The translations under genes and the position numbers were made by a program. Shown one piece after another: positions 16,042-24,304 of a DNA stretch of 25,730 nucleotides; positions within the stretch are counted from its first letter, which is position 1, and every line of letters begins with the position of its first letter. The notes beneath the pieces were generated by a model. That model was not told the origin of the DNA, searched no databases, and was given only the letters and a program-made list of their open reading frames with translations. Source of the stretch: CAZYMF01 sp964648215 (lineage in GTDB: Bacteria; Desulfobacterota; Binatia; HRBIN30; JACQVA1); assembly GCA_964648215.1 (NCBI GenBank), contig CAZYMF010000054.1, positions 1 through 25,730 on the forward strand. The letters are read 5' to 3'.

Positions 16042-17418
16042 TCAGACGCCGTGGCTCTTCAACGCATCCGGGCTGCACCACTCGGTGAACACTTTGGGAT
16101 CGTCGACGCTGATCTGGTGTCCGCCGTAGATCTCCTTGACCTGCTGCAGCATCGTGGTGGTGCCGCTCTGGATGTCCTGGTTGATCACGTGCGTCCACGA
16201 CCAGTACGGCTCGCCCTTGTCGGGCCACTGACCCGACTTGTTCTGGTAAAGGCCGAAGGCTCCTTCCCACTGCTTCCACAGCTTTCCCTGCCGATCGTAG
16301 GAGGACATCGTCAACGGGGTGAGGGTGCGGGCATCGAACCAGATCCGCTTGCGACCGTAGGGCGAGCGCGGGTACTTCACCGGCTCCAGGTCGACGATGT
16401 AGACCTCGGGGACCAGCTCCATGCGGCAGCGGAAGTACTTCTTGCCGGTCTTGCCGCCGCAGCGCTTGTGTAACCAATTGGGCTGATCACCGTCCCAGTT
16501 CGATGATACCGCCTGGATCAGCGGCGCCTTGCCGACCAGCTTGAAATTGCCCCAGGTGAGCACCGGGTCGCCGGTCATCCAGGCGTCGGTGAGGAAGAAG
16601 TTGGAGCCCGGCCACAGAGGATCGAAACGCTGATCGGTCGGAAAGGTGCGGATGCGCTTGAACTGCGGCAGATAGCCGTAGAAGGTCGGGAACCGCGTCT
16701 GGTCGTACGGCCAGATGTTGAGATAACCGGTACCGGCCTGGTCGACCGGATAGGTGAGGAAGATGGTATTGAAGCGCAGCTTGTCCTCGTACTGGGGCAG
16801 GTAGGGGTGCGGGTCGAGAACGAGGCGCCCAACCGGCATGTACTCGATGAACAGGTACTGGTAGTGGTACTGTTCGTTGCCGTCGGAGTCCATGTCCCAT
16901 TCCTCGACGGGGTAGAAGGATGAGTCGTGGCGGCCCCAGCTCATGGTGTGTCCGAGCAGCACCTCTTCGGCCGTCTTCGGTTCAGGGAAGGGGTTGCCGC
17001 CGATCCACGGCTTGCCGTCCTTGGTCCAGGCATTCCCTTTTTTGTCGGTCACGGCGAGGCCTTTGTTCTTGAGGGTCGCCTCCAGATAGATCTTCGGATT
17101 GAGGCGCTCCATGTTGGTGGTGCTGTCGATCAAGTCGACGAGACGCCCGTCGTTCTTGATCTGGATGTACGTGAAGGGATCGAGCAGGTCCTTCACGATA
17201 TCGACGTTCTCGGCGCTCAGCACGTCGCCGGCCTTGATCTTGCCCTTGGTGTAAGCGTCCAAGGAGAGGAGCTCGGGCGGATAGGCGGCGCTCACGTCCC
17301 CGGTCCGAGCAATCACGTCCCAAAGTGGCGAGAGCACGCCCGCCGCGAGGATCCCTTTGGCCACCTGGCTCATAAAGTGGCGCCGGGTCCATCCATCCGT
17401 GTATTTGAGCAAGTGCAT
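16042..17418 (-). CDS. DUF1329 family envelope protein with Tat-type signal
   Basis: 458-aa exported protein of the DUF1329 family, a LolA/LolB-like lipid-binding fold known mainly from operons with DUF1302 and MMPL transporters. N-terminus: TRRHFM (residues 11-16), a twin-arginine pattern, then a hydrophobic stretch GILAAGVLSPLW, with a likely cut after VSAA (about residue 45). Family blocks: KAGDVLSAENVDIVKDLLDP (62-81), IWFDARTLTPLTMSSYDRQG. It is probably periplasmic and may pass a hydrophobic compound between the inner-membrane pump and the outer-membrane barrel. Start ATG 17418 has AAGGAGG 6 nt upstream; 40 bp after the DUF1302 gene, so in the same operon. A start at Met16 would destroy the Tat motif and is less likely. 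Confidence 0.88.
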   Translation of the reverse strand: MHLLKYTDGWTRRHFMSQVAKGILAAGVLSPLWDVIARTGDVSAAYPPELLSLDAYTKGKIKAGDVLSAENVDIVKDLLDPFTYIQIKNDGRLVDLIDSTTNMERLNPKIYLEATLKNKGLAVTDKKGNAWTKDGKPWIGGNPFPEPKTAEEVLLGHTMSWGRHDSSFYPVEEWDMDSDGNEQYHYQYLFIEYMPVGRLVLDPHPYLPQYEDKLRFNTIFLTYPVDQAGTGYLNIWPYDQTRFPTFYGYLPQFKRIRTFPTDQRFDPLWPGSNFFLTDAWMTGDPVLTWGNFKLVGKAPLIQAVSSNWDGDQPNWLHKRCGGKTGKKYFRCRMELVPEVYIVDLEPVKYPRSPYGRKRIWFDARTLTPLTMSSYDRQGKLWKQWEGAFGLYQNKSGQWPDKGEPYWSWTHVINQDIQSGTTTMLQQVKEIYGGHQISVDDPKVFTEWCSPDALKSHGV

Positions 17419-17458
17419 CGTCGGCCTCCTTCACATTGATAGATTGCGCTCCATGGGA

Positions 17459-19189
17459 TTAGAACTTGTACGTCGTCTTGAAAAAGACCTCGTCGAACGA
17501 GTCGAGCGGCCCGAAGATGTCGTGGCTGCCGCCCTGAAAGTAGTTGTAGTAGAGGTCGAACTGCAGGTAGTCGCGCGGCTTGTACAGGATGCCAGGCTGC
17601 CACCAGGTGCCAACGCTGCTGGTGACGTCCATCACGATGCTGTTGTCGACACGGATGCGATTGCCCCACAGCCCCTGCTGCATGGCGATGCCGATGAGCT
17701 GGAAGTTGGACTCACCCTGGGCGGGCTCGTAGCGGTTGAAGAAGTCGCTGCGGCTCTTGAACCAGTATTCGAGCACGACGAAGGCCGAGGGGATACGCCG
17801 GTTCCACTTCACCTGCTTCTCCATCTCGATCGCCATGTTGAGCTCACCAACCCGTTTGGGCGTGACGCTCAGGCCCGGGGTGGTGAAGGCCTTGCTCGGC
17901 GTGTAGGTGCCCTCGAGCTTGAAAAGATTCCCGTTGATCACCTGGGCGCCGGGGAAGGTGTAGATCGGCTGCACGTAGTACGAGGCCGACCCACCGTAGA
18001 TGAACTCGCGCGGGTACTGCCGGGTGACGACCGCGTCGACCGGCGTGGTACGCAGGAAGTTGTCGAGCGCCACCGGGTCCCCCAGCAACGAGGCGGGCAC
18101 GGCGAACGGTGGCGTCATCAACGTCTGCGCAATGTCCGGAACGCTCAGACGGGCCGTCTTGGCGGCGCCGACGAAGTCACCGAGCGAGTTGAAGCCGCGA
18201 TTCGGGTCGACGATGAAGGGCGACCCCGGTACCCCGTTGGGCCCGTAGGCCGGGGCAAACGAGAACACCCCGAGCGTGTTCGGCGTGCTCACGAAGTTGG
18301 CGGTGAAATCGATGTTGAATATCGTCGCCTTGGCCACGCCGCCGTACACCAGCTTGTGACGCGCCTGGGCGATGTTCGCACCGTCATTGAGGATCACCGG
18401 CGACGGAAAGATATTGTAGGAGCTCCCGGCGGCGGGGAGAATGAAGGGCTCGAAGTCCGGACTGATGAACGCGCTGACGCTGGTGCCGCTCACCCCCTCG
18501 GTGAACTTGGGGATCCCGTAGGTCACGTGGGCGGTCCACGTCCCGATCCGCTCGTCGGCGTACTCGTTGCCGATCACATCGAAGATCGAGTGCCGGCGCA
18601 GATCCAGCGAGTCCACCGCGTCGAGCGAGCGCAGGAACAGGGCCGTCCCCCAGGCGATCTGCTGCTTTCCCAGGCGCAGCTTCCACGGGCCCTTGCGCAG
18701 GTCGACGAATGCTTCCTTGGCGTCGAGCACGTACTCGTGGGTGCCGACGGTCTGGGCCATCCACCCGTTGCCCGGGTAGCGTCCCCCATTGCGCCCGCCG
18801 AACAGGTTCACCTCCTTGAGCGAGCCATCGACGTTGGGGCCGAAGTCGGCATAGAGCCGGGGCTGGACGAACAGGCGCGCGCTGTCGAGCCCGAGCGCCG
18901 TGGCCAAGCTGTCGTCGAGCGAGTAGCTGACGAGCGACTCGCCGCGATAGGCCATCTGGTTCCAGGTGTTGCCGGCGCTCGACAGATTGTGCTCGTTGTA
19001 CGGGCTGGACCGCCCCGAGGTCGAGAAAGCCCAGTCGGCCTGCAAGAACGAGGCGATCGAGAGGTTTCCCCCGGCCACCCGCGCCGAGACCTGTGCCTGG
19101 ACCGTGGCCGGCGTCCACAGCAGAGCGGCGGCGAGAAGCACGCTGCCGGCCGCAAACCGTACACCGAACCGTTTCCTTCCATCCATCAT
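17459..19189 (-). CDS. DUF1302 family outer-membrane beta-barrel protein
   Basis: 576-aa predicted outer-membrane channel of the DUF1302 family. It has a Sec signal peptide: basic start MMDGRKRFGVRF, hydrophobic core, and cut site VQA|Q (after residue 32). The mature chain is built of alternating short amphipathic strands rich in aromatic residues (LYYNYFQGG, YYVQPIYTF, KLRLGKQQIAWG) and ends in Phe (TTYKF), the C-terminal signal recognised by the BAM machinery. DUF1302 proteins occur with DUF1329 and MMPL proteins in clusters for steroids, terpenes and other hydrophobic substrates. The start is one of two adjacent ATGs (19189, 19186) after AAAGGGGGA. It follows the transporter gene by 57 bp. 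Confidence 0.9.
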   Translation of the reverse strand: MMDGRKRFGVRFAAGSVLLAAALLWTPATVQAQVSARVAGGNLSIASFLQADWAFSTSGRSSPYNEHNLSSAGNTWNQMAYRGESLVSYSLDDSLATALGLDSARLFVQPRLYADFGPNVDGSLKEVNLFGGRNGGRYPGNGWMAQTVGTHEYVLDAKEAFVDLRKGPWKLRLGKQQIAWGTALFLRSLDAVDSLDLRRHSIFDVIGNEYADERIGTWTAHVTYGIPKFTEGVSGTSVSAFISPDFEPFILPAAGSSYNIFPSPVILNDGANIAQARHKLVYGGVAKATIFNIDFTANFVSTPNTLGVFSFAPAYGPNGVPGSPFIVDPNRGFNSLGDFVGAAKTARLSVPDIAQTLMTPPFAVPASLLGDPVALDNFLRTTPVDAVVTRQYPREFIYGGSASYYVQPIYTFPGAQVINGNLFKLEGTYTPSKAFTTPGLSVTPKRVGELNMAIEMEKQVKWNRRIPSAFVVLEYWFKSRSDFFNRYEPAQGESNFQLIGIAMQQGLWGNRIRVDNSIVMDVTSSVGTWWQPGILYKPRDYLQFDLYYNYFQGGSHDIFGPLDSFDEVFFKTTYKF

Positions 19190-19246
19190 GATGTCCCCCT
19201 TTCCTTCGCTTTGGAGCCCCTGTTCCCCGAATCCGTGAACGATCCC

Positions 19247-21637
19247 TCACGCGTGACGCATCAGACGAACGCGACCCAAGAACTTCGGTTTGAGCAGAAC
19301 GACCTCGAGAGGTACCACGATCATCGCCATGACCGCGTTGAATGCCATCGTCAGGACCAGCATGAAGCCGAGATCGGAAAGGAACTTCAGCCCCGCCATG
19401 AAGTACCAGGGGAGCACCCCCAAGGTGATCGTGGCAGCCACGAACAAGGTGGCCTCGCCGGCGGTGTCGATGGCGCGCTCGCTGGCCGCGGTCACGTCGC
19501 CATCGCCGGCCACCTGGTACTCGTCGCAGATCCGACTCAGGAGGTAGATGCCGTAATCGATTCCGACCCCGAGGCCGATGGCGTTGACGGGGAGGGTGTT
19601 GAGATCCAGGCCGATGCCCTTGAAGTACATCACCATGCCGGTGAAAAACTGCGACAAGAGGAGCGGCACGAGCAGCACGCCGGCGGCGACGAGGGAGCCG
19701 TAGGTTATGGCGGAGATCGCGAAGATACCCGCGAGCAGGTACACCAGGATACGGATGTCCGCCTCGCGAACGACCTCGTCCGTGACGTACTGAAGGGCGA
19801 CGGGCCCGGCCCCGAGCTTGACGTCGAATTCCTTGGTCCCCTTGTCGAGCAACGGGCCGAGGGCCTTGCGCACCGTCGCTATCGCCTTTTCCACCGTGCT
19901 GTGCTTGAGGTCCTTGTACCAGAGGATGACGTCGCCGCTCTTCAGCTCGTAGTCGACCACGCGGCTGAGGTTGCGCACGCTGGAGCCGAAGGTGAGAACG
20001 CTGATCGTTCCTCCGACCGCGGCGTTGCTGTGATCGACGGGCAGCCACTTCGGATTGCCGCCGTTGATGAGCGCGTTGGCGGGCGCCATGAGATCGGCGA
20101 TCGACAGCGTTGCGGCCGCGCCGTTCATGTCGTCGATCCGGTCCTGGAAGTGCGACATCGATTCACTCAGGGCCGCGGTGCGAACCGCTTGGTTCACCTT
20201 CCCTTCCCAGATGACGTTCAGGAAGGTGGTCCCGGCCAGTGATTCGTTGATCTCGCGCTCGGCGAGATTGAACGGGTGTTGCGGGAACAGAAGCGGGCTG
20301 CCGACCTCGACGTTCCCCACCGGCCGCTTCGCCGAGTAGTAAAACGCGAACACGCCAGAGAGGACGACGAAGATGGCCGAAGCAGCGCGCCATTGCGGGC
20401 TGATCGTGCGGGCGAAGAACCGCTGCAACGGGCTGATCAGGCGCGTGCTCAGCGACGGGGCCGTGCGGGTGATGAAGATGCTCACGTCGCGCGGTGGCGG
20501 TAGCACCGCGAGCAGCACCGGGGTCAGCAGCTCGATGGCGGGGATCAAGAGCATCGACCAGGTCCCGTACAGGATCGCCATCTTCTTCAGGAGCGGCACC
20601 GGAACGAACCAGACGAAGTACAGCCCGAGCGCGTCGCAGATGATGGCCAGGAGCGCCGGGGCGAACATCGCCTCGAGCGACGAGCTCGCCGCGGTCAACT
20701 GGTTTCCCTGCTCGTAGAGCGTCTCGTAGTAGCGCCGCGTCATCTGCACCGAGTGGCTCAAGGCACGCGCGGTCAGGAGAACGGGAATGACCAGGGTCAT
20801 CGGGTCGATGTTCAGCCCCAGCCAACCACCCGCGCCGACCCCCCAGATGGTCGCCACGGTGGCGGCGATCAGCGGCGTGGCGGCGCCGGTGAACGAGCGC
20901 ATGTAGTCGAAGTGCATGACGCCGATGATCAGAAGCGAGGCGATGAAGATCCACAGGGCCTGCCGGCCATAGAGGTACACCCAGCCGACGAGCATCACCC
21001 GACCGGCGGCCACCACTTCGTAGTTGCTGTCGCTCTCCTTCGAGATGAGGTCGTTGACCTGGTGAAACACCTGCTCGTAGTCGGCGGTGCCTTCGCGGAA
21101 GCCGACCTCCACCAGCGCAGCCTTCTCGTCCTTCGAAACCAGGATGCCGGAAACAGCCTTTGCCTCTCGCGCTCGCCGCCGCACTTCGTCGGCCTCCGCC
21201 TGCGTCTTCGGCGCGACGTCCTCCATGACGGGAAGCGACATCACACCCCGCGGAGTCGCCTTGGTCATGCGGATCTTCGGCGAGGCAATCGAGATGACGT
21301 GCTCGTGGTCAACGCCGGGGATCAGATCCACCGCCTGGGTGAGACGAAAGACCTTCGCCAACCCATCCGGCGTGTAGATGCTCCCTTCCTTGGCTTTGAC
21401 GAGAATCTGGACGAGCAGCGGATTTCCGAAGTTCAAGTAGCGGCGGAAGACGTCGGTGATCGCGTTGTCGGTCGGGACGAAGTCCGAGAAGATCGTCTTG
21501 ACGGTCACGCGCGTCAGTCCGACGGAGAAAAACACCGTCAGGGCGGCACAGATCAGGAGGTAGACCCAGCGGCCACGGATGAACAGGTCACTGGCCCTGG
21601 ACGACCAGCGTTTGCGTTCTGGTTTCCTCTCTTCCAT
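19247..21637 (-). CDS. MMPL/RND superfamily inner-membrane transporter
   Basis: 796-aa proton-driven exporter or importer of the MMPL/HpnN-like RND group. Topology seen: TM1 (WVYLLICAALTVFFSVGL), a periplasmic domain of about 180 residues, a bundle of about five helices starting ALWIFIASLLIIGVM, then TM7, a second periplasmic domain, and a second bundle. The second half has GLGVGIDYGIYLL with the Asp-Tyr pair (Asp694-Tyr695) that relays protons in RND proteins. The matching place in the first half reads LLTARALSHSVQM and lacks Asp-Tyr, as in other members of this DUF1302-linked group. Substrate is likely a lipid-like molecule; direction unknown. ATG 21637 is 3 bp after the stop of the YCF48 gene, so translation is probably coupled. 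Confidence 0.93.
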   Translation of the reverse strand: MEERKPERKRWSSRASDLFIRGRWVYLLICAALTVFFSVGLTRVTVKTIFSDFVPTDNAITDVFRRYLNFGNPLLVQILVKAKEGSIYTPDGLAKVFRLTQAVDLIPGVDHEHVISIASPKIRMTKATPRGVMSLPVMEDVAPKTQAEADEVRRRAREAKAVSGILVSKDEKAALVEVGFREGTADYEQVFHQVNDLISKESDSNYEVVAAGRVMLVGWVYLYGRQALWIFIASLLIIGVMHFDYMRSFTGAATPLIAATVATIWGVGAGGWLGLNIDPMTLVIPVLLTARALSHSVQMTRRYYETLYEQGNQLTAASSSLEAMFAPALLAIICDALGLYFVWFVPVPLLKKMAILYGTWSMLLIPAIELLTPVLLAVLPPPRDVSIFITRTAPSLSTRLISPLQRFFARTISPQWRAASAIFVVLSGVFAFYYSAKRPVGNVEVGSPLLFPQHPFNLAEREINESLAGTTFLNVIWEGKVNQAVRTAALSESMSHFQDRIDDMNGAAATLSIADLMAPANALINGGNPKWLPVDHSNAAVGGTISVLTFGSSVRNLSRVVDYELKSGDVILWYKDLKHSTVEKAIATVRKALGPLLDKGTKEFDVKLGAGPVALQYVTDEVVREADIRILVYLLAGIFAISAITYGSLVAAGVLLVPLLLSQFFTGMVMYFKGIGLDLNTLPVNAIGLGVGIDYGIYLLSRICDEYQVAGDGDVTAASERAIDTAGEATLFVAATITLGVLPWYFMAGLKFLSDLGFMLVLTMAFNAVMAMIVVPLEVVLLKPKFLGRVRLMRHA

Positions 21638-21640
21638 GGC

Positions 21641-22714
21641 TCACTCTGCCTTCAGATCGATCTTGCCGCCCCACACGTCGCCCTGCCCCGCGACCAAGAC
21701 TTCTCCGTCCGGCTTGGCGATGATCCCGGAATACCAACCGACGCGCGTCGAGTTGTTCTCCCACTTGCGCCAGCTCCATGTTTCTCCCTGGGCGGTGCCA
21801 ATGAGCAAGAAGCCCGCGCTGGTAGCGGCAACCCGATTGTCGCCGAGGCAGCTGAGGCCGTACACGTCGGGCTTGTCGGGCAGATGCAAGTCCTTCCAGC
21901 CCGACGAGAGGCCGCCGATCATCACCAGTCCGGCCTGGCCCGCGGCGACCAGTGACGAGCCGCAGTGAACGACGGCGAACAGCGACTCGTCGCCGTACTC
22001 CTTCTCGTTCGCGACGGCGCCATCCTGGATCTTCAGCACCGTACCGCGCTCCCCCACCACAACGGCGCTCGTGTCGTCGAGGAACAACACGTCGTAGAGG
22101 TGGGGCCCGTCCCACTGCGCCCACTGCGTCGGCACCTTGCGCCAATCGTCCGAGCCGGCCGGGCGATCCCAAATCGCGCCGAAGGCACCGACGGCGAGAA
22201 ACTCACCCTTGTCGCTCGCCGCGACGGCAAAGAGCCGCTGGGTCTCCTTCACGTCGCGTGGTGTCCATTGCTCCGCTCCGGCAGCCGCTTCCCAGATCGC
22301 CCCTTCCTGGCCGACGACGACCCCCGCTCCCGACGGAGCGAAGGCCACGTCGAGCGGAACTCGCGTGACCGCAGAGAGCACGCGGGTCCATGCGCTCTCT
22401 CCGGGCCGCCGAACGAGAATCCCCGGGCTGCCCACGGCCCACAACTCGTCGCCCCGGCGTGCCAAGCCGAAGATCCAGGCGCGATCGCTGGCAGCACCCT
22501 CACCCTTCAGATGCATCTTGGCCACCGGAACAGCCGCGGCGCCGAAGCTCGGCGCGGAGGCGAGACCCACCAGCAGCAGCGCCAGCGCCGCCGAAGACAG
22601 CGGCCTCCGGCGGTGTGCCCCATCGCTCCGAGCCGGGATGCTCCGGCGCAGGCCACGACGTGCCCCCCCTCTCGTAGTGGTTTTGACGCGACCCTGTTGA
22701 GACGTGAACCGCAT
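21641..22714 (-). CDS. Exported YCF48/BNR-repeat-like beta-propeller protein
   Basis: 357-aa exported protein with repeated beta-propeller blades of the YCF48 / photosystem-stability-factor type: recurring units such as LWAVGSPGILVRR, GVVVGQEGAIWE, FLAVGAFGAIWDR, AVVVGERGTVLK, LVAAGQAGLVMIG and VLVAGQGDVWGG, spaced about 45-50 residues. In the family such propellers help assemble or hold other proteins; no enzyme activity is implied. N-terminus: a long basic region (about 37 residues, many Arg), then SSAALALLLVGLASAPSFGAAA, a signal peptide probably cut near residue 59-61. ATG 22714 has AAGGGGA 8 nt upstream; a TTG at 22753 is less likely. First gene of the operon with the MMPL transporter, DUF1302 and DUF1329, a grouping seen in many proteobacteria. 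Confidence 0.85.
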   Translation of the reverse strand: MRFTSQQGRVKTTTRGGARRGLRRSIPARSDGAHRRRPLSSAALALLLVGLASAPSFGAAAVPVAKMHLKGEGAASDRAWIFGLARRGDELWAVGSPGILVRRPGESAWTRVLSAVTRVPLDVAFAPSGAGVVVGQEGAIWEAAAGAEQWTPRDVKETQRLFAVAASDKGEFLAVGAFGAIWDRPAGSDDWRKVPTQWAQWDGPHLYDVLFLDDTSAVVVGERGTVLKIQDGAVANEKEYGDESLFAVVHCGSSLVAAGQAGLVMIGGLSSGWKDLHLPDKPDVYGLSCLGDNRVAATSAGFLLIGTAQGETWSWRKWENNSTRVGWYSGIIAKPDGEVLVAGQGDVWGGKIDLKAE

Positions 22715-22828
22715 TTGACGCTTCCCCTTTGTGACGGTCCCTAGGGTACTCAAGTGTGCTTGCTAGTACCGTAAGCCACGGCAATCCGCCAAATGAATTC
22801 GCCTCATGCCACAGAAGGAGGCCGATAA

Positions 22829-22996
22829 GCCCGGTTCGCGACTCCGTCGCGTGACCCGCGCGGGCTCGTCGAGGACGCCGGTGGAGATGTGCGCGGTTCC
22901 GACTACGAGCGCATGCTGCGGCAGGCGGGCTCCCGCCACAGCGAGCTGATGCAGCTACCGCCGTCGCCGCAGCAGGTGGTGATCGCGCGCCGGTGA
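22829..22996 (+). pseudogene. C-terminal remnant of a methyltransferase-like gene
   Basis: A 55-codon plus-strand frame, cut off at its left by TAA (22826), ends at TGA 22994-22996. The tail reads GSDYERMLRQAGSRHSELMQ then LPPSPQQVVIARR, which has the shape of the C-terminus of SAM-dependent O-methyltransferases (D-Y-x-x-L-L-x-x-A-G-F ... PSP-Q-x-V-I-A). No SAM-binding domain or credible start codon precedes it, so it is a stump of a lost gene. The match is from pattern memory on a short stretch; chance coding-like sequence in GC-rich DNA is possible. Confidence 0.4.
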
Positions 22997-22997
22997 G

Positions 22998-23153
22998 TCA
23001 GGGCGCGACCGTGCTGAAAGCCGTCGATCGTCGGCCAGAAGGGGAACCCGAGCACGGTCGCTTGCCGCGATACGCTCGGCCCGGGCAGTCGAACAGCTCG
23101 GCGTCCGGCTCGTAGACGTGCCCGTCCGCGTCGATGATCTCGCAGGATTCCAT
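22998..23153 (-). pseudogene. Truncated, frameshifted amidohydrolase N-terminus
   Basis: Starting from ATG 23153 (GAAGG 9 nt upstream) the minus strand encodes MESCEIIDADGHVYEPDAEL, typical of the metal-binding start of amidohydrolase_2 proteins (IIDADGHxxEP). After YRGKR the reading frame loses sense; a neighbouring frame continues with LGFPFWPTIDGFQHGRAL, which fits the same family, so one frameshift lies near 23060. Homology-like sequence stops at about 22997, where the methyltransferase tail on the other strand begins. Intact members have about 350-400 aa. It starts 12 bp after the dipeptidase stop and was probably the next gene of that operon. Confidence 0.55.
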
Positions 23154-23165
23154 GACCGATACCCT

Positions 23166-24230
23166 TCAGCCGCGCAGCGCCGCGACGACGCGCAGGAAGT
23201 TGCGGCCGAGGATCTTCTGGATGCGCTCCGCTCCCCAGCCGCGCCGCAGCATGATGTCGACCAGCCGCGGCAGCTCCACCGGAGTTATCAGGTCGCGCGG
23301 CGGGCTGATGGCACCGTCCCAGTCGCTGCCGAGCGAGGCGTGGTCCTCGCCCACCGTCTCGACGATGTACTCCAGGTGCCGCACCACGCTCTCCGCGCGT
23401 CCGCGTCGCAGCGGGTCTCCCAAGAAGGTCGACTGGTAGATCACGCCGATCGTGCCGCCGCTGTCGGCGATCGCCCGTAGCTGGTCGTCGTCGAGGTTGC
23501 GCCAGTGCCGGTGCACGCCGTTCACGCCGGTATGGGTCACCAGCAACGGCTGCGAGCGGTCGTGCACCGCGACGGCGTCGAAGAACCCCTGGCGATTGAT
23601 GTGGGCGAGGTCGACGAAGATCTTCTTCTCGTTGAGGCGGCGCACGTAGTCCTTGCCGAACGCCGACAGCCCTTCGCCGCGGCGGCCGCCGGTCGGCGCG
23701 CTGGTCACGCCGATGCGGGAGGAGGACAGGTGAACCAAAGTGATGCGCAGGACCAGGTCGTCCGGGATCAGATCCAGGGCGCCGAGATCACGATCGAGCG
23801 CGTTGCCGCCCTGAATGCCGAGGAACGCGGCGTGCCGCCCCGCGGCGACGGCCGCGCGGTACTCGGCGGCGTTGCGAACCACCCGGAAATCCTCGGGCAC
23901 GCTGTCGAAGATGCCCTGCAAACGGCGGAGGTTCTCGACGAAGATCTCGGGGCGGCGCGTGGCGGCCCGCCACGGGTTGGTGGTGATGACCCACGTCGCC
24001 CCGGTCATTCGCGCCTCGCGGACGCGGGGAAAATCGACCTGGCTGTAGACGTGCCCGCGGAGCAGGCCGAGGCCGTGCCGCCGGCGCAGATCGTAGCGGA
24101 AGATCCGGTTCCAGATGAACGAGTCGACGTGCAGGTCGATGACGTCGCCGGCCAGGTACAGCTCCACCGCCTCGCGCGAGATTCCCAGCTCGCGCGCCCA
24201 GGCCTCCGGATCGGCGCGATGTCCCCACAT
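23166..24230 (-). CDS. Membrane dipeptidase-like protein (peptidase M19), bridging Glu replaced
   Basis: 354-aa metal-dependent TIM-barrel protein of the renal dipeptidase family, which in active members cleaves dipeptides using two zincs. Ligands seen: His34 and Asp36 in DLHVDS, His210 in VDLAH, His233 in LVTHTG, and an Asp in GSDWDG (303/305). The residue that bridges the two metals, normally Glu in (V/I)EGG, is Gln140 in GIQGGNAL; the codon is CAG, clearly read. The protein may hold metals differently, act on another substrate or be weakly active. There is no signal peptide. ATG 24230 gives the usual length but has no clear ribosome site (GTG 24233 is adjacent); the frame stays open to 24905 only as antisense of the SDR. 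It follows the SDR by 74 bp. Confidence 0.87.
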   Translation of the reverse strand: MWGHRADPEAWARELGISREAVELYLAGDVIDLHVDSFIWNRIFRYDLRRRHGLGLLRGHVYSQVDFPRVREARMTGATWVITTNPWRAATRRPEIFVENLRRLQGIFDSVPEDFRVVRNAAEYRAAVAAGRHAAFLGIQGGNALDRDLGALDLIPDDLVLRITLVHLSSSRIGVTSAPTGGRRGEGLSAFGKDYVRRLNEKKIFVDLAHINRQGFFDAVAVHDRSQPLLVTHTGVNGVHRHWRNLDDDQLRAIADSGGTIGVIYQSTFLGDPLRRGRAESVVRHLEYIVETVGEDHASLGSDWDGAISPPRDLITPVELPRLVDIMLRRGWGAERIQKILGRNFLRVVAALRG

Positions 24231-24304
24231 CACGTCACCGGATCGCACCGCGCCGGGGCACCTGCTGAAGACCGATCGGCAATGTCGGCATCGCTTCCCC
24301 CTCC

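Noticed and set aside
17357..20242. A 961-codon plus-strand open frame opposite DUF1329, DUF1302 and the transporter
   Set aside because: It is antisense to three well-recognised genes, is Arg/Val/Glu/Gly/His-rich in the way of GC-rich shadow frames, and shows no domain.
22715..22753. Upstream TTG start for the YCF48-like gene
   Set aside because: The ATG at 22714 has a better ribosome site, and the added residues do not improve the already long signal peptide n-region.
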